Source: a virus
Strand: one strand, 5' to 3'
Virus record (IMG/VR): IMGVR_UViG_3300042507_007717
Coordinates: 1 to 26,978 of that record
Length of the DNA stretch: 26,978 bases
Each line of letters starts with the position of its first letter. Within the stretch, counting starts at the first letter, position 1. Of the stretch, positions 1-8,632 are shown piece after piece. Both the position numbers and the translations under genes were made by a program. Below the pieces are notes generated by a model. The model saw only the letters and a list, made by a program, of their open reading frames with translations, was not told the origin of the DNA and did not search any database.

Positions 1-1
1 T

Positions 2-790
2 GTTTATGAATCTGTTTCCAAAGGATATTGGAGCAAGAACCAAGCCAACATCAAAGCTCCGTGGAAAGTAAAGCCGTGCTTGAGTGCGCAAGATCCTAAC
101 GACACAATCAATAAGATCAATCCAGAAGAAATCTCCAAACTAATATTTGATCAGTTGAATATAAACGATCAAATTCACATGAAAACAAAATTGATCGGAG
201 ACTTCTATAACAATCAAATCGTTGAACTTGTTCCAGATTTTTACTCTACTATTCCAGAGATCAAAAACAAGCATGTTTTCTTGCGTCCAGATTTTGGGTG
301 TCATTCCGAATATTTCTTTAAGTGGTGCGAATACTTGAATTCTTTTTCTATTTTTTCTCAATTCGAGTTGAACACTCAGATCTGTCAGCGCTTTGCTCAA
401 AAAATTAAAAAGATTTCGTATTTATTGACCAAAGACAGCAATATCAGCGAAACTCATTTGCGCGATTTAGAAAGCTTAAAAATTGAAGTGTGTATTTTGA
501 CTGAAAACGAAGAAGATTTGCCTGTACTACGAGAAAAGTATTTTGATTTTAATGTGCATTTGTATTTTAAAGCAAGCAAAAAGATGCTTGGTGATGAAGT
601 AGACTTTTCTAATTTATTCTTTTACTCTTCCAAAGTCATTTTATCACAAAACCAACAGTTCTCTTGCAAGTATAATTTCTTGCAAGGAAGAAATTCGCTT
701 GACAAAAATAATAATTTAGTAGACAATGAAGACTTACTAGCAGAATTACATCATTTCTACATATATGAAAAAACAAACGGAGCAAAATGA
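2..790 (+). CDS. 5'-truncated phage protein of unknown function
   Basis: The frame is open from the first bases of the window to a TGA at 788-790, so this is the C-terminal 262 residues of a longer protein whose start lies upstream. An internal TTG at 80 is not a convincing start because the reading frame continues through it. The protein looks globular, with no signal peptide or membrane segment. Alternating hydrophobic strands and helices in the second half (such as ISYLLTKDS and KIEVCILTENEEDLPVLREK) resemble a Rossmann-like fold, and a glycosyltransferase (GT9-like) is conceivable, but I see no diagnostic motif. It overlaps the next gene by 26 nt, so the two are probably translationally coupled. 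Function unknown. Confidence 0.7.
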   Translation, partial: VYESVSKGYWSKNQANIKAPWKVKPCLSAQDPNDTINKINPEEISKLIFDQLNINDQIHMKTKLIGDFYNNQIVELVPDFYSTIPEIKNKHVFLRPDFGCHSEYFFKWCEYLNSFSIFSQFELNTQICQRFAQKIKKISYLLTKDSNISETHLRDLESLKIEVCILTENEEDLPVLREKYFDFNVHLYFKASKKMLGDEVDFSNLFFYSSKVILSQNQQFSCKYNFLQGRNSLDKNNNLVDNEDLLAELHHFYIYEKTNGAK

Positions 791-1604
791 AGTGGCAGAG
801 CCTGTGGAAGAAGTTGTCACGCTCAAGCCTTGGGAGAAGTATCATCGGGATAAGCTTGGCCTTTTGACTTCAGTAGATTACATTTTCAATGAAGACGGAT
901 CTGTTAATTGGAGAGCAATGATCAAGCCAGAATTTTTGTATCCTAACAAGGATTGGTTTGAAATTCGCAAGCTCGACATGCCACAGTCAGTTGAAGGATT
1001 GGAAGACAAGCAGCTTCTTATCATGCTTGGAGGAATCAAAGAACTAGCCAAGCTTCGTGGATTTCATAGCGTTGACTATGATGTGCGAAACGTTCGCGAT
1101 GATTATGTCGTCGCTAAATGCACCATCAACTGGATGGGTAATTATGAATCCTCATTTGAGGAAATCGATTATTCGGAATACGCTAATGCCACAGCAGCCA
1201 ACACTGATGATTTTTGCTTCAAGTTCCTAGAAACTATTGCATGTAATCGAGCATTCGTTCGTTGCGTAAGGAACTATCTAAACGTACATATTGTTGGAGC
1301 CGATGAAATGGACAAGTCTAAGAATCGAGTTAGCGAGCCTCTTGAAACTACTATTTCCAACGCTTTGCCAATCTCTGCTCAAGGAACTCTTGAAAAAGCA
1401 GTTCACGAAAAGCTTAATCTCGTAGACTTTGAAAGCTTCAAAGTGTTTCTAAGAAGCCTTTGGAAGAAGGCTCAGGAAACCGAAAACACATCAGTTCTAG
1501 AGCTTCTTCAAGAAGCTAAGGAATGGAAGCAGTTCAAAGATGTCTCCGCTAAATCTGCGCGAGTTCTCTTGAAAATCGTAAATGAACATTCAAAGGATAA
1601 CTAA
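765..1604 (+). CDS. conserved phage protein, function unknown (279 aa)
   Basis: Complete ORF starting at ATG 765 inside the end of the preceding gene and overlapping the following GNAT gene by 23 nt. The N-terminus is acidic and probably disordered (about residues 1-20). A globular core follows, with a Cys/Asn/Arg-containing helix CNRAFVRCVRNYLNVHIVGADE (about residues 160-181), then a charged helical tail. That helix is loosely reminiscent of the NRA helix in single-strand annealing proteins such as Erf, Sak or Rad52-like families, but the match is too weak for an assignment. There is no transmembrane segment or signal peptide. A profile search (HHpred) for an SSAP fold would decide. Confidence 0.75.
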   Translation: MKKQTEQNEVAEPVEEVVTLKPWEKYHRDKLGLLTSVDYIFNEDGSVNWRAMIKPEFLYPNKDWFEIRKLDMPQSVEGLEDKQLLIMLGGIKELAKLRGFHSVDYDVRNVRDDYVVAKCTINWMGNYESSFEEIDYSEYANATAANTDDFCFKFLETIACNRAFVRCVRNYLNVHIVGADEMDKSKNRVSEPLETTISNALPISAQGTLEKAVHEKLNLVDFESFKVFLRSLWKKAQETENTSVLELLQEAKEWKQFKDVSAKSARVLLKIVNEHSKDN

Positions 1605-2040
1605 TCCTGACGATTTTTGTCGGATGATTGATGATTTAGAAGTTTTATTTTCCGAGGAAGATATTACTTCTGGTCATCAGTTGTTGAAGCACAATGCAGA
1701 AACAATCAAAGCCTCATTCGGGCATACTCAATTACTCAATTGGGATCTATTTGTTTGGGGGCATGAAGACAATCATCATTATGATTCCTGCATTATTTTC
1801 TACAACGATAAAAATGCTAAATTCGGCAAGAGGATTTTTTCTGAATTCCTATGGCTTTCCAAGAATCCAAAAGTAGGTTATAAATTATTTAAAACAGCGG
1901 TTGAATTCGCTCGAAAGCAAAAGTTCGAATTCATATCTATGTCCACAGTAGTAAAGCATCCGAAGCATTCAAAAACAAAATCTTTTTATGAAAAGATGGG
2001 ATTCCTAAAAGACTCTGAAACTTATATATCAAAATTATGA
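1582..2040 (+). CDS. GNAT-like N-acetyltransferase
   Basis: A 152-residue ORF whose C-terminal half reads like a GNAT fold: a central strand and helix (about residues 75-110), then a strand ISMST, a helix with SKTKSFYEKMGF and a final strand ETYISKL. The F-Y-E-K-M-G-F segment is the usual GNAT motif-B region. The acetyl-CoA loop (R/Q-x-x-G-x-G/A) is poorly defined, so activity is uncertain. Its ATG lies inside the end of the upstream gene and its TGA overlaps the next ATG (ATGA), indicating coupled translation. Phages often carry orphan GNATs acting on proteins or modified bases; the substrate here cannot be read. Confidence 0.6.
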   Translation: MNIQRITNPDDFCRMIDDLEVLFSEEDITSGHQLLKHNAETIKASFGHTQLLNWDLFVWGHEDNHHYDSCIIFYNDKNAKFGKRIFSEFLWLSKNPKVGYKLFKTAVEFARKQKFEFISMSTVVKHPKHSKTKSFYEKMGFLKDSETYISKL

Positions 2041-2201
2041 ACCAAAAAGCAGCAAAACAAATTAGATCAATCATTCCCCCAAATGATCCAGTCAGTCGTA
2101 GAAATTATCGACGCGCAAAGAAGAAGTATTCAAAGCTTCCAGCATTGGCCAAGCCTTTGTTTATGATTCAATTGGCAGAAATGCTCAATTCATCACATTG
2201 A
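2037..2201 (+). CDS. small basic protein (54 aa)
   Basis: A short ORF starting at an ATG that overlaps the stop codon of the GNAT gene (ATGA) and ending with TGA at 2199-2201. The product begins MNQKAAKQIRS and is strongly basic through the middle (VSRRNYRRAKKKYSKL), suggesting nucleic-acid binding, with a more hydrophobic C-terminus. The coupled start and protein-like composition support a real gene. It ends 9 nt inside the convergent tail gene on the other strand, so the two transcription units meet tail to tail without any visible terminator. Function unknown. Confidence 0.55.
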   Translation: MNQKAAKQIRSIIPPNDPVSRRNYRRAKKKYSKLPALAKPLFMIQLAEMLNSSH

Positions 2202-3311
2202 TACTTTGTATATTTTATAGTAACCTGTTGGAGTAACTCCCGACACATATACATTAGTAAAGCTACCGATCTGGTCAACTGAATAAGTCAGTTGACCAGA
2301 GTTCGTTATTGGGGACTCTAACAAAGCCCCAGAATTTCCGTTGGTAACAAGCTTCAATTCGGAGGATGTGTAGTTTGAACCCTCCCTAATTTGAACAGTG
2401 TAAAGAACAGTGTTGTAAACCCCGCTCTCGATTTGATCAAACAAGTGATTAGAATTTGCGCCAGTAATTTGCCCAGTAATCAAAGACGTATTAACAATTT
2501 CGTCTCCCAAGTACAACTCTAATTGATTGGCTGCTAGTATAGTTGGAACATCACTGTCGGCAGTTCTAGTAAATACATTTGGACCAAAATAAATAGCTGA
2601 TCCAGAACCTAGTGTTGAGTAGGGAACTATTGTAAAATAATATTCAGTATCATAATATAAACCAACTGGTTTGATATCAATTTGATTGATTTCTGATATA
2701 TCTTGAACGCTTTGAGTGTACAAGAAATTAGGATTGTCTGAGCTTTTTAAATTCGGATCAGAGTATAAACTAATGCCGCTATCAGTTGAAGCATACAAAT
2801 CGAATTTTTGAATATCTACGTATTTTAAATTATTTGCAAACTTTAAATTTACAGTTATCTTATCGTATAAAGCAGGTTCGGATAGATAAACTAGAGATCC
2901 GTCAATTACTTCAAAAGAGCTTATTTCTGGTAAGTTACCATATGCATAAAACTCTGATTGGAATATATTGCTATTGGCGTTGTTGGTTATTTTAGCTCTA
3001 ACTCCAAAATCTTTTTCATACACGCCAAATATGCTGGCATTTTCTATTTCTGTCAAAGTTAAGCTTCTACTGGTAGTTCCAGATTTATAATTAGCAAATA
3101 CTGTTTGACCTGATTTATTTAAAATATCAAATGCGACTGTCGAAACCAATGGGTTTTTAATTAAGTCATAGTCTGTTTGAATTACATTTTGTTGCAAATC
3201 AACTAGCGTGAAAGAAAAAGTTACATCTCGATTTAAATGTACTCCACTTCCCGTATAAACAGTTCCCAATGAACCAGTGTTTACTAAAAATTGTGTGTCG
3301 AATTCAAACAT
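2193..3311 (-). CDS. accessory tail protein downstream of gpJ-like gene
   Basis: Last gene of the minus-strand tail-tip operon, with its ATG 1 nt beyond the stop of the J-like gene. The 372 residues are rich in Ser, Thr, Asn, Gly and short beta strands with no membrane segment, as in phage fibre or adhesin proteins. Segments such as GLYYDTEYYFTIVPYSTLGSGSAIYFGPNVF (about residues 215-245) resemble fibronectin type III strands, and the same theme is seen at the end of the upstream J-like protein. Position directly after J is where tail fibre or receptor-binding accessory genes usually lie. A structural tail role is likely; receptor binding is inference. Confidence 0.65.
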   Translation of the reverse strand: MFEFDTQFLVNTGSLGTVYTGSGVHLNRDVTFSFTLVDLQQNVIQTDYDLIKNPLVSTVAFDILNKSGQTVFANYKSGTTSRSLTLTEIENASIFGVYEKDFGVRAKITNNANSNIFQSEFYAYGNLPEISSFEVIDGSLVYLSEPALYDKITVNLKFANNLKYVDIQKFDLYASTDSGISLYSDPNLKSSDNPNFLYTQSVQDISEINQIDIKPVGLYYDTEYYFTIVPYSTLGSGSAIYFGPNVFTRTADSDVPTILAANQLELYLGDEIVNTSLITGQITGANSNHLFDQIESGVYNTVLYTVQIREGSNYTSSELKLVTNGNSGALLESPITNSGQLTYSVDQIGSFTNVYVSGVTPTGYYKIYKVSM

Positions 3312-3312
3312 A

Positions 3313-6300
3313 TTATTTTACATTAAAGTTGGTGATAAACGCTCTATCATATGGAGTTGATGGTATTGGAGTATTTAAAATTAGTTTTCCAGATGTAGCG
3401 ATATCAGATGATGTATATGTAGTATTATTACCCAATGCTTGAACATTTAATAGCCAACGTCCTCCATAAATCAATCCAGTCACTCCGAAGTTGAGAGATG
3501 AAGAAGTTTGTCTGTATGTATCAGAGCTGTCATTATTTATGATTTGAGCAGTATATCCAGTCGCATTCGCAACTCCTGACCATGTGCCAGTTAAACTAAA
3601 GGTAGTTCCAAATGTCCCAGTATTAAACAGTGTAATAACTGGTGCGGCTAATTTATTAATTCCGATTGCTGCTTGAGCAACTGAATTAGCGTATGTTTGC
3701 GGCAAGAAGTCTGATGTAATGTGATTTTCAATTTCTTGAAATTTGCCAGTATCATACTTCGAAGCTGAGACACTGTATTCGTTTTGATTCTGTTCTCTAA
3801 TGCTTATTATTTTATAAATTTGATCAGACGCATTTTTTCTTTCAATACGATATACACTTCCTTCTCCAACGAACTGTAATAGATTTATATTTATATCGTT
3901 TTGATCTAGAAATAATTCACTTCCATAAGCGTAATTACTATCGTGACCAGTTACATTGAATGTCGTTATCTGAGGATTGTTTATAGTATTTATTTCGCTT
4001 TCTAAAATTCCATGATAACTATCAAATGGAACATCAATTCTATCTGCAACATTTCCTGATGGAGCAGTTCTTTTGGTTGAAGAAGCGCTGCTATAACGGA
4101 ATCCAGTAGAATCAACACCAGTATCAAAATATGTTATATCAGATATTCCAGTGTTGGTTATAACTTTATCGAATGTATCGTTGTCTTGATATGGTAATCC
4201 TGTTGCGAAAACAAACCCAGTATACCCAGTATTATAATAACAGAATAAACTATGACCAGAATATCCAGAACCAGTATACAGAGGAAATTGAGTAGGAAAT
4301 GGATTTCCTATGTTTGGATATCCAGTAGGATATCCACCGACATAACCAGAGAAATAATAACGACCAGTCAAGACATCATCAGAAGGTTCAATCAATCCAG
4401 TCAAGACATCAAAATACGGAACTCTATTTCTGTTTAATATAGCTATATCATTTAGCTCTTCATTAGTAGTATATCCAGTTGGTGTATAAACAGTTACTCT
4501 TCCAGTAAATGATCCACTGTCGTAGAAATTATCAATTCTTAAAGTTTTTTCCGCAATGTTTTTTTCTAGAATACGTCCATAGTTAGTGGACATGGTTTTC
4601 ATTTCATCTTCTACGATTACTAAATCGCCAGGTCGGCACAGCAAAGAATCGAGTCCAGCAGAAAATTCTATGCTCTGATTCTCTTTGATAGTCTGATAGA
4701 TCAAGTGCTGTCCTATGCGTCGTGCCATCGCTCTAGAGGTCACTCCAAGCGTGTTTATGTCCGTTTTGAATACTCCTCTCTTTCTGATATCAGCTTCGTC
4801 TTGAACGTATTCAATTTTGGTTTGATAGTTGTCAAAGCGATCTAAATAAACAACTTCAACAGTATTAAATTGCAAATCCCTACGATTATTAATGTAATTA
4901 AATACTCCGTCTTTTACGTTTGAGTTTGTGAATAAAGCTATTGGTTCTTTTGGTCTATCATCCAAAAAGTGAATTTCTGAGTTGCTAAAGAAAACGCTAC
5001 CTCTAAATAAGCTTGCTACGATATTGATTGCATCAAATATTTTAGTTTGATCTTTGAATAGAATATTGCACGAATATCTTGGCTCCAATCCTCCGATACC
5101 ATCCGATACTCCTTGGAAATAACCATTTGAATCAACTGCATCACAGAATCTTCCAATTTTATAAAGCTCCCATTTATTGATTTGGCTTTCATCAATATAA
5201 GCACCTAATCCATATCTTTTGCTAGTTAAAAGATCATAAATAATCCACGCTGGATTGTCTGTCCATTCCATTTTAAATTGTCCATCCCAGTCTCCATCAT
5301 AAACTAAGTTTGGAGAAGTGTATTGAGAAGCAGATTTAATGTATCTATTGTCAGATCTATCGGCAGATAATGGATAATAATTCATTGGAACATTAACCAG
5401 CTTTAATCTACAATCATAAGTTCTTTCTGGAACTGAACCAAATGTTCTTGCATCGATTTTAATTCCAGCGATTGCGGAAAATGGATATGAAAGATTTTGT
5501 TCAATAATTTCTGTAACTTTATACAGCGCAATTTCTTTTTTAAGCAAGACGGAGTTAGTTTCTGTAGAAAGCTTTTTGACTTTTATATATCTCTTAACAG
5601 ATGATGGATTTTCTTGATTAGTTAACTTTGGAAGTATAAAAGGTTTTGACAATACAGCTTGATCGAAAGTTGATTTTGATATGTTTGAAACATCTCTAAC
5701 GGCTTTAAAATAATCATTTTCTATTGATTCTAAATCTGGAGATCCAAAATCAATCAACATTTGCCCTTCAACCATTGCTATAACAGCATATTTTTTAGTC
5801 TTAGCATTAGATATTTCCCCATTGGATATCTTACCCCATTCGACTTCAATTTCTACAATAGCAGGAACTTTATCGCCAAGCTCTCGTTGATCACTAGTAC
5901 TTTTTGCAACAGTATCGCTTAAATTGCTGATAGCTAAAGTAAAAAATACAGAAGAAACTTCAGGATTTTCAATTGTATGAGTGATTGCTATAGCATCTTC
6001 ATCATATTCATTATCATTATTCCATTCGGAATAGCTTTGTTGCGCATTCCCAACTGTTGCTGCTCTTAAGTCATTGGAACCTTCTTGTTCATTCAAAGAC
6101 AGATTCAATTTAGGATTTTGTGGGCCAAAACCATTGGTTTTCCAATTACCATCAATTCGTCTAGTTTCATATCCAGCTATAAATGGACCACTCAATGGAG
6201 TTGTATAATCGTGATCAACATAAATATTTTTGAAATACTCTAATGGATCTTGATACTCTTGTCCATTTTTTAACTCACATGATATATTTAAGAAATTATA

Positions 6301-7536
6301 TTTTGCTGCTTTGTTTTGATAAGAAGATTCTTCGCCTATCTTGAATATTAATTTAGTATTTTCAGTAATGAATCCAGATAAATCACTGATGAATTGGCGA
6401 TTATAATAATAATCGTATGAATTCACTGAACTATTTGCTCCAAAATTTTGGACATTACCTTTTGTGGATCTATATGTTGTTGGTATTGCAATCACTAAAC
6501 ATCCATAAACTTTATTTGTATATTGATTATCAGTATCAACTGTAGGAACAAGTAGTTTGTAGATTTGATTTTGAGGTATATTTCTACTAAAGTTTTCGAG
6601 TTCAAAAGAAACTGTTTTAAAAACACCTTTACTATCAAAGATAGATTTCGTTGCTACTGCACCGTCATTTAATTCTTTTGGATTGTTTTTATCCGCAATT
6701 TCAACTACGATATATACAGTGTTTTTTGAATTCCAGTTGAATTTTTCTTTGCTCGCTTTTCCTTTCAACTCTTGAATTTTTTTCAATACTTGATTATTAA
6801 AGAACTTCTCTTGATCAGGTGAATCGCCTGAAAGTTCTTTAAGAGAAGTTTCTAGTTTTGACAATAAAGTTTTTGGCAATAAAGTATCGCTGGCGAATAA
6901 ACTTTGATTTGGATCAATATAATGGACTTCTAATTTTGATGCAGAATTTTCAAAATAAATAGGGCCAGAAATAGGCTTAACATTTTTAGTGTTACCTTTT
7001 AATTCCCATCCATTTTTAGAAATACCATCCACTAATATATCGTCTACTATTGGAGAATAATACTCATCTTTAGCATTAGCTACGCCTTGTTTAGTTTGAG
7101 TTGCTAATAATCTTCTCTCAGGTATTTTTGTTGTAAGATTTAGTCCATTTAAAACTACAAAAGGCTTATGAAAATAAGTTTTATAAGAATTATCACTATA
7201 GTATATATCTCCCAATACATTTAATGAGCTTGAAATTTCAAGACTTCCGATAACGTCACTAGCATTAATCGGGAAATATACAGAAGTTTGCTGGATAGGT
7301 GTATTGTCTAAATAAACACCTTGCAGAATACTAGCTTGTTTTCCAAGGGTCTGACCATTTTGATTGACAAGTCCTTCGATTGGTCCATCAGAAATCAAAT
7401 CAACAATCTCAGCAACGCTGTAAGAGTTTAATATTTCATAATTATCAAGCTTGGGTGGCTTGAGAATAGCGGGAGTTGGCTTTGGCTTACTTTTGCCACC
7501 GCCTTGAAATAAATTCTTCTTAATTAAATGCTTCAT
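3313..7536 (-). CDS. tip attachment protein J-like (host specificity)
   Basis: A 1407-residue homologue of the lambda gpJ central tail fibre family. The N-terminus has the typical Gly/Lys/Pro-rich start (QGGGKSKPKPTP) followed by the signature VAEIVDLISDGPIEGLVNQ and the YLDNTPI strand. The mid-region has the family block with WIIYDLLTSKRYGLG, then Tyr-rich segments with RYSCNILF and the dimer-interface-like YLDRFDNY. The C-terminal third is rich in T-G-Y/F repeats and ends in a fibronectin III-like domain (about residues 1290-1390). It forms the tail tip and contacts the receptor. Its ATG overlaps the stop of the I-like gene (ATGA). It is longer than lambda gpJ (about 1130 residues), the extra length lying mainly in inserted beta-rich segments. 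Confidence 0.9.
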   Translation of the reverse strand: MKHLIKKNLFQGGGKSKPKPTPAILKPPKLDNYEILNSYSVAEIVDLISDGPIEGLVNQNGQTLGKQASILQGVYLDNTPIQQTSVYFPINASDVIGSLEISSSLNVLGDIYYSDNSYKTYFHKPFVVLNGLNLTTKIPERRLLATQTKQGVANAKDEYYSPIVDDILVDGISKNGWELKGNTKNVKPISGPIYFENSASKLEVHYIDPNQSLFASDTLLPKTLLSKLETSLKELSGDSPDQEKFFNNQVLKKIQELKGKASKEKFNWNSKNTVYIVVEIADKNNPKELNDGAVATKSIFDSKGVFKTVSFELENFSRNIPQNQIYKLLVPTVDTDNQYTNKVYGCLVIAIPTTYRSTKGNVQNFGANSSVNSYDYYYNRQFISDLSGFITENTKLIFKIGEESSYQNKAAKYNFLNISCELKNGQEYQDPLEYFKNIYVDHDYTTPLSGPFIAGYETRRIDGNWKTNGFGPQNPKLNLSLNEQEGSNDLRAATVGNAQQSYSEWNNDNEYDEDAIAITHTIENPEVSSVFFTLAISNLSDTVAKSTSDQRELGDKVPAIVEIEVEWGKISNGEISNAKTKKYAVIAMVEGQMLIDFGSPDLESIENDYFKAVRDVSNISKSTFDQAVLSKPFILPKLTNQENPSSVKRYIKVKKLSTETNSVLLKKEIALYKVTEIIEQNLSYPFSAIAGIKIDARTFGSVPERTYDCRLKLVNVPMNYYPLSADRSDNRYIKSASQYTSPNLVYDGDWDGQFKMEWTDNPAWIIYDLLTSKRYGLGAYIDESQINKWELYKIGRFCDAVDSNGYFQGVSDGIGGLEPRYSCNILFKDQTKIFDAINIVASLFRGSVFFSNSEIHFLDDRPKEPIALFTNSNVKDGVFNYINNRRDLQFNTVEVVYLDRFDNYQTKIEYVQDEADIRKRGVFKTDINTLGVTSRAMARRIGQHLIYQTIKENQSIEFSAGLDSLLCRPGDLVIVEDEMKTMSTNYGRILEKNIAEKTLRIDNFYDSGSFTGRVTVYTPTGYTTNEELNDIAILNRNRVPYFDVLTGLIEPSDDVLTGRYYFSGYVGGYPTGYPNIGNPFPTQFPLYTGSGYSGHSLFCYYNTGYTGFVFATGLPYQDNDTFDKVITNTGISDITYFDTGVDSTGFRYSSASSTKRTAPSGNVADRIDVPFDSYHGILESEINTINNPQITTFNVTGHDSNYAYGSELFLDQNDININLLQFVGEGSVYRIERKNASDQIYKIISIREQNQNEYSVSASKYDTGKFQEIENHITSDFLPQTYANSVAQAAIGINKLAAPVITLFNTGTFGTTFSLTGTWSGVANATGYTAQIINNDSSDTYRQTSSSLNFGVTGLIYGGRWLLNVQALGNNTTYTSSDIATSGKLILNTPIPSTPYDRAFITNFNVK

Positions 7537-8225
7537 GTTATTGTATTTTGCTCTTGTAGAGCTAGATCTGTATCAGTTGGTTGATTTTTGCCAAATAAAG
7601 CGTTCGATATTCTTTGTCTTTGAGGATACGATTTAACTGTACTTTGGACGATTGAAGTACCAATTCTTAATCTTCCATAACCAACTGGAACAGGAACACC
7701 TTGCTCCGCTAAGTTTCCTTTTGAACTAATTAAAAATGATTCTTTTGCTCCGCTGATGCGAGCTTCTGTGCGTTGTGGTTTTTGCGATGGAGCTAAAGCT
7801 TGCTGAATAAGGGTGACAGCAATCATGTTTAATGCTCCACCAATGAATGAAGTCAAAGCAGTGGCAGTAAACCCAGCCGCCACTGATCCAGTAACAAGAG
7901 CGGCACCAACAGCGCCAGCGCCTCCAGTTAAAGCTCCTGCGATTGTTGTAATCAATGCCGTGAATCCTTGCCCACAAATAACAGGAGTTAAATCCACCAC
8001 AGTGATTGCTTTTTTTATTTCCAACTGTTCTGGATGAGCTATGTTTTCTCCATCCACAAGAATACTGTAGTGTATTCCTTGTTGTGACAATTCCAAAATG
8101 CGCTTTTTAAACAATGGTTTGTTAGCATCGATAGCCTCAATCGCTTGCTTTGGTTTTTCGATATGCATCGTAAATTCCTTGCCGAATTCACGCGCTAATA
8201 TACCATGTAAATTGATAATAGTCAT
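7533..8225 (-). CDS. tail assembly protein I-like
   Basis: A 230-residue member of the lambda gpI tail assembly family. The N-terminal ubiquitin-like/beta-grasp domain starts INLHGILAREFG and runs to about residue 85. A long Gly/Ala-rich hydrophobic stretch follows (about residues 85-145, with AGALTGGAGAVGAAL), and then the family's C-terminal block EQGVPVPVGYGRLRIGTSIV. The order L, K, I, J is exactly that of lambda-type tail tips, and both ends overlap neighbours by 4 nt (ATGA). The protein acts in assembly of the tail-tip complex and is usually absent from the finished virion. Confidence 0.9.
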   Translation of the reverse strand: MTIINLHGILAREFGKEFTMHIEKPKQAIEAIDANKPLFKKRILELSQQGIHYSILVDGENIAHPEQLEIKKAITVVDLTPVICGQGFTALITTIAGALTGGAGAVGAALVTGSVAAGFTATALTSFIGGALNMIAVTLIQQALAPSQKPQRTEARISGAKESFLISSKGNLAEQGVPVPVGYGRLRIGTSIVQSTVKSYPQRQRISNALFGKNQPTDTDLALQEQNTIT

Positions 8226-8632
8226 TTAAGTTTGCCCTTAATCCTTTCTAGTATCTTTACATCATAATCTTGATTTTTAGGTTCATAAATATGAAATTTA
8301 TTCGTATTGATAGAATATATGATAAAACTTAAGCAACAAGATTCAGACATCTTGATATCAAACTCAGAAGGAGACTCATCGCCAACAACATGACTATGAA
8401 AAACACCCATCAAAGAATATTCAGATTTAAACTTTAAATAACTCGCGGGATTGATTGAAAAAAAAGATTTAGGATCTTGGGCTTGGTTTTTTTCAATGGT
8501 AGCTACATAACATTTGGTTTTTTCGTCATAGCCAATAAATCCACAAATTTCATTGGATAAATTTCTATTCGAATGATTTGTCAAAAAATGTTTGACAATC
8601 ATAAAGGACTTATTTAAGATTTTATCTTCCAT
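8222..8632 (-). CDS. gpK-like tail protein, JAMM/MPN+ domain only
   Basis: A frame open further upstream is best started at the ATG at 8632 (MEDKILNK), which overlaps the end of the L-like gene by 11 nt; longer starts would run deep inside that gene. The 136-residue product has a complete JAMM metalloprotease signature: Glu28 in NEICGF, then H79-S-H81, seven residues, S89 and D92 (FHSHVVGDESPSEFD). Lambda gpK carries this domain plus a C-terminal NlpC/P60 domain. Here the protein ends right after the JAMM fold, so the peptidase half is missing or encoded elsewhere. It probably cleaves a tail-tip partner or acts structurally during tail assembly. Confidence 0.85.
   Translation of the reverse strand: MEDKILNKSFMIVKHFLTNHSNRNLSNEICGFIGYDEKTKCYVATIEKNQAQDPKSFFSINPASYLKFKSEYSLMGVFHSHVVGDESPSEFDIKMSESCCLSFIIYSINTNKFHIYEPKNQDYDVKILERIKGKLK

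Noticed and set aside
3312-3325. ATGTAA-like motif upstream of the accessory tail gene
   Set aside because: The bases are the last codons and stop of the J-like gene, and the spacing differs (6).
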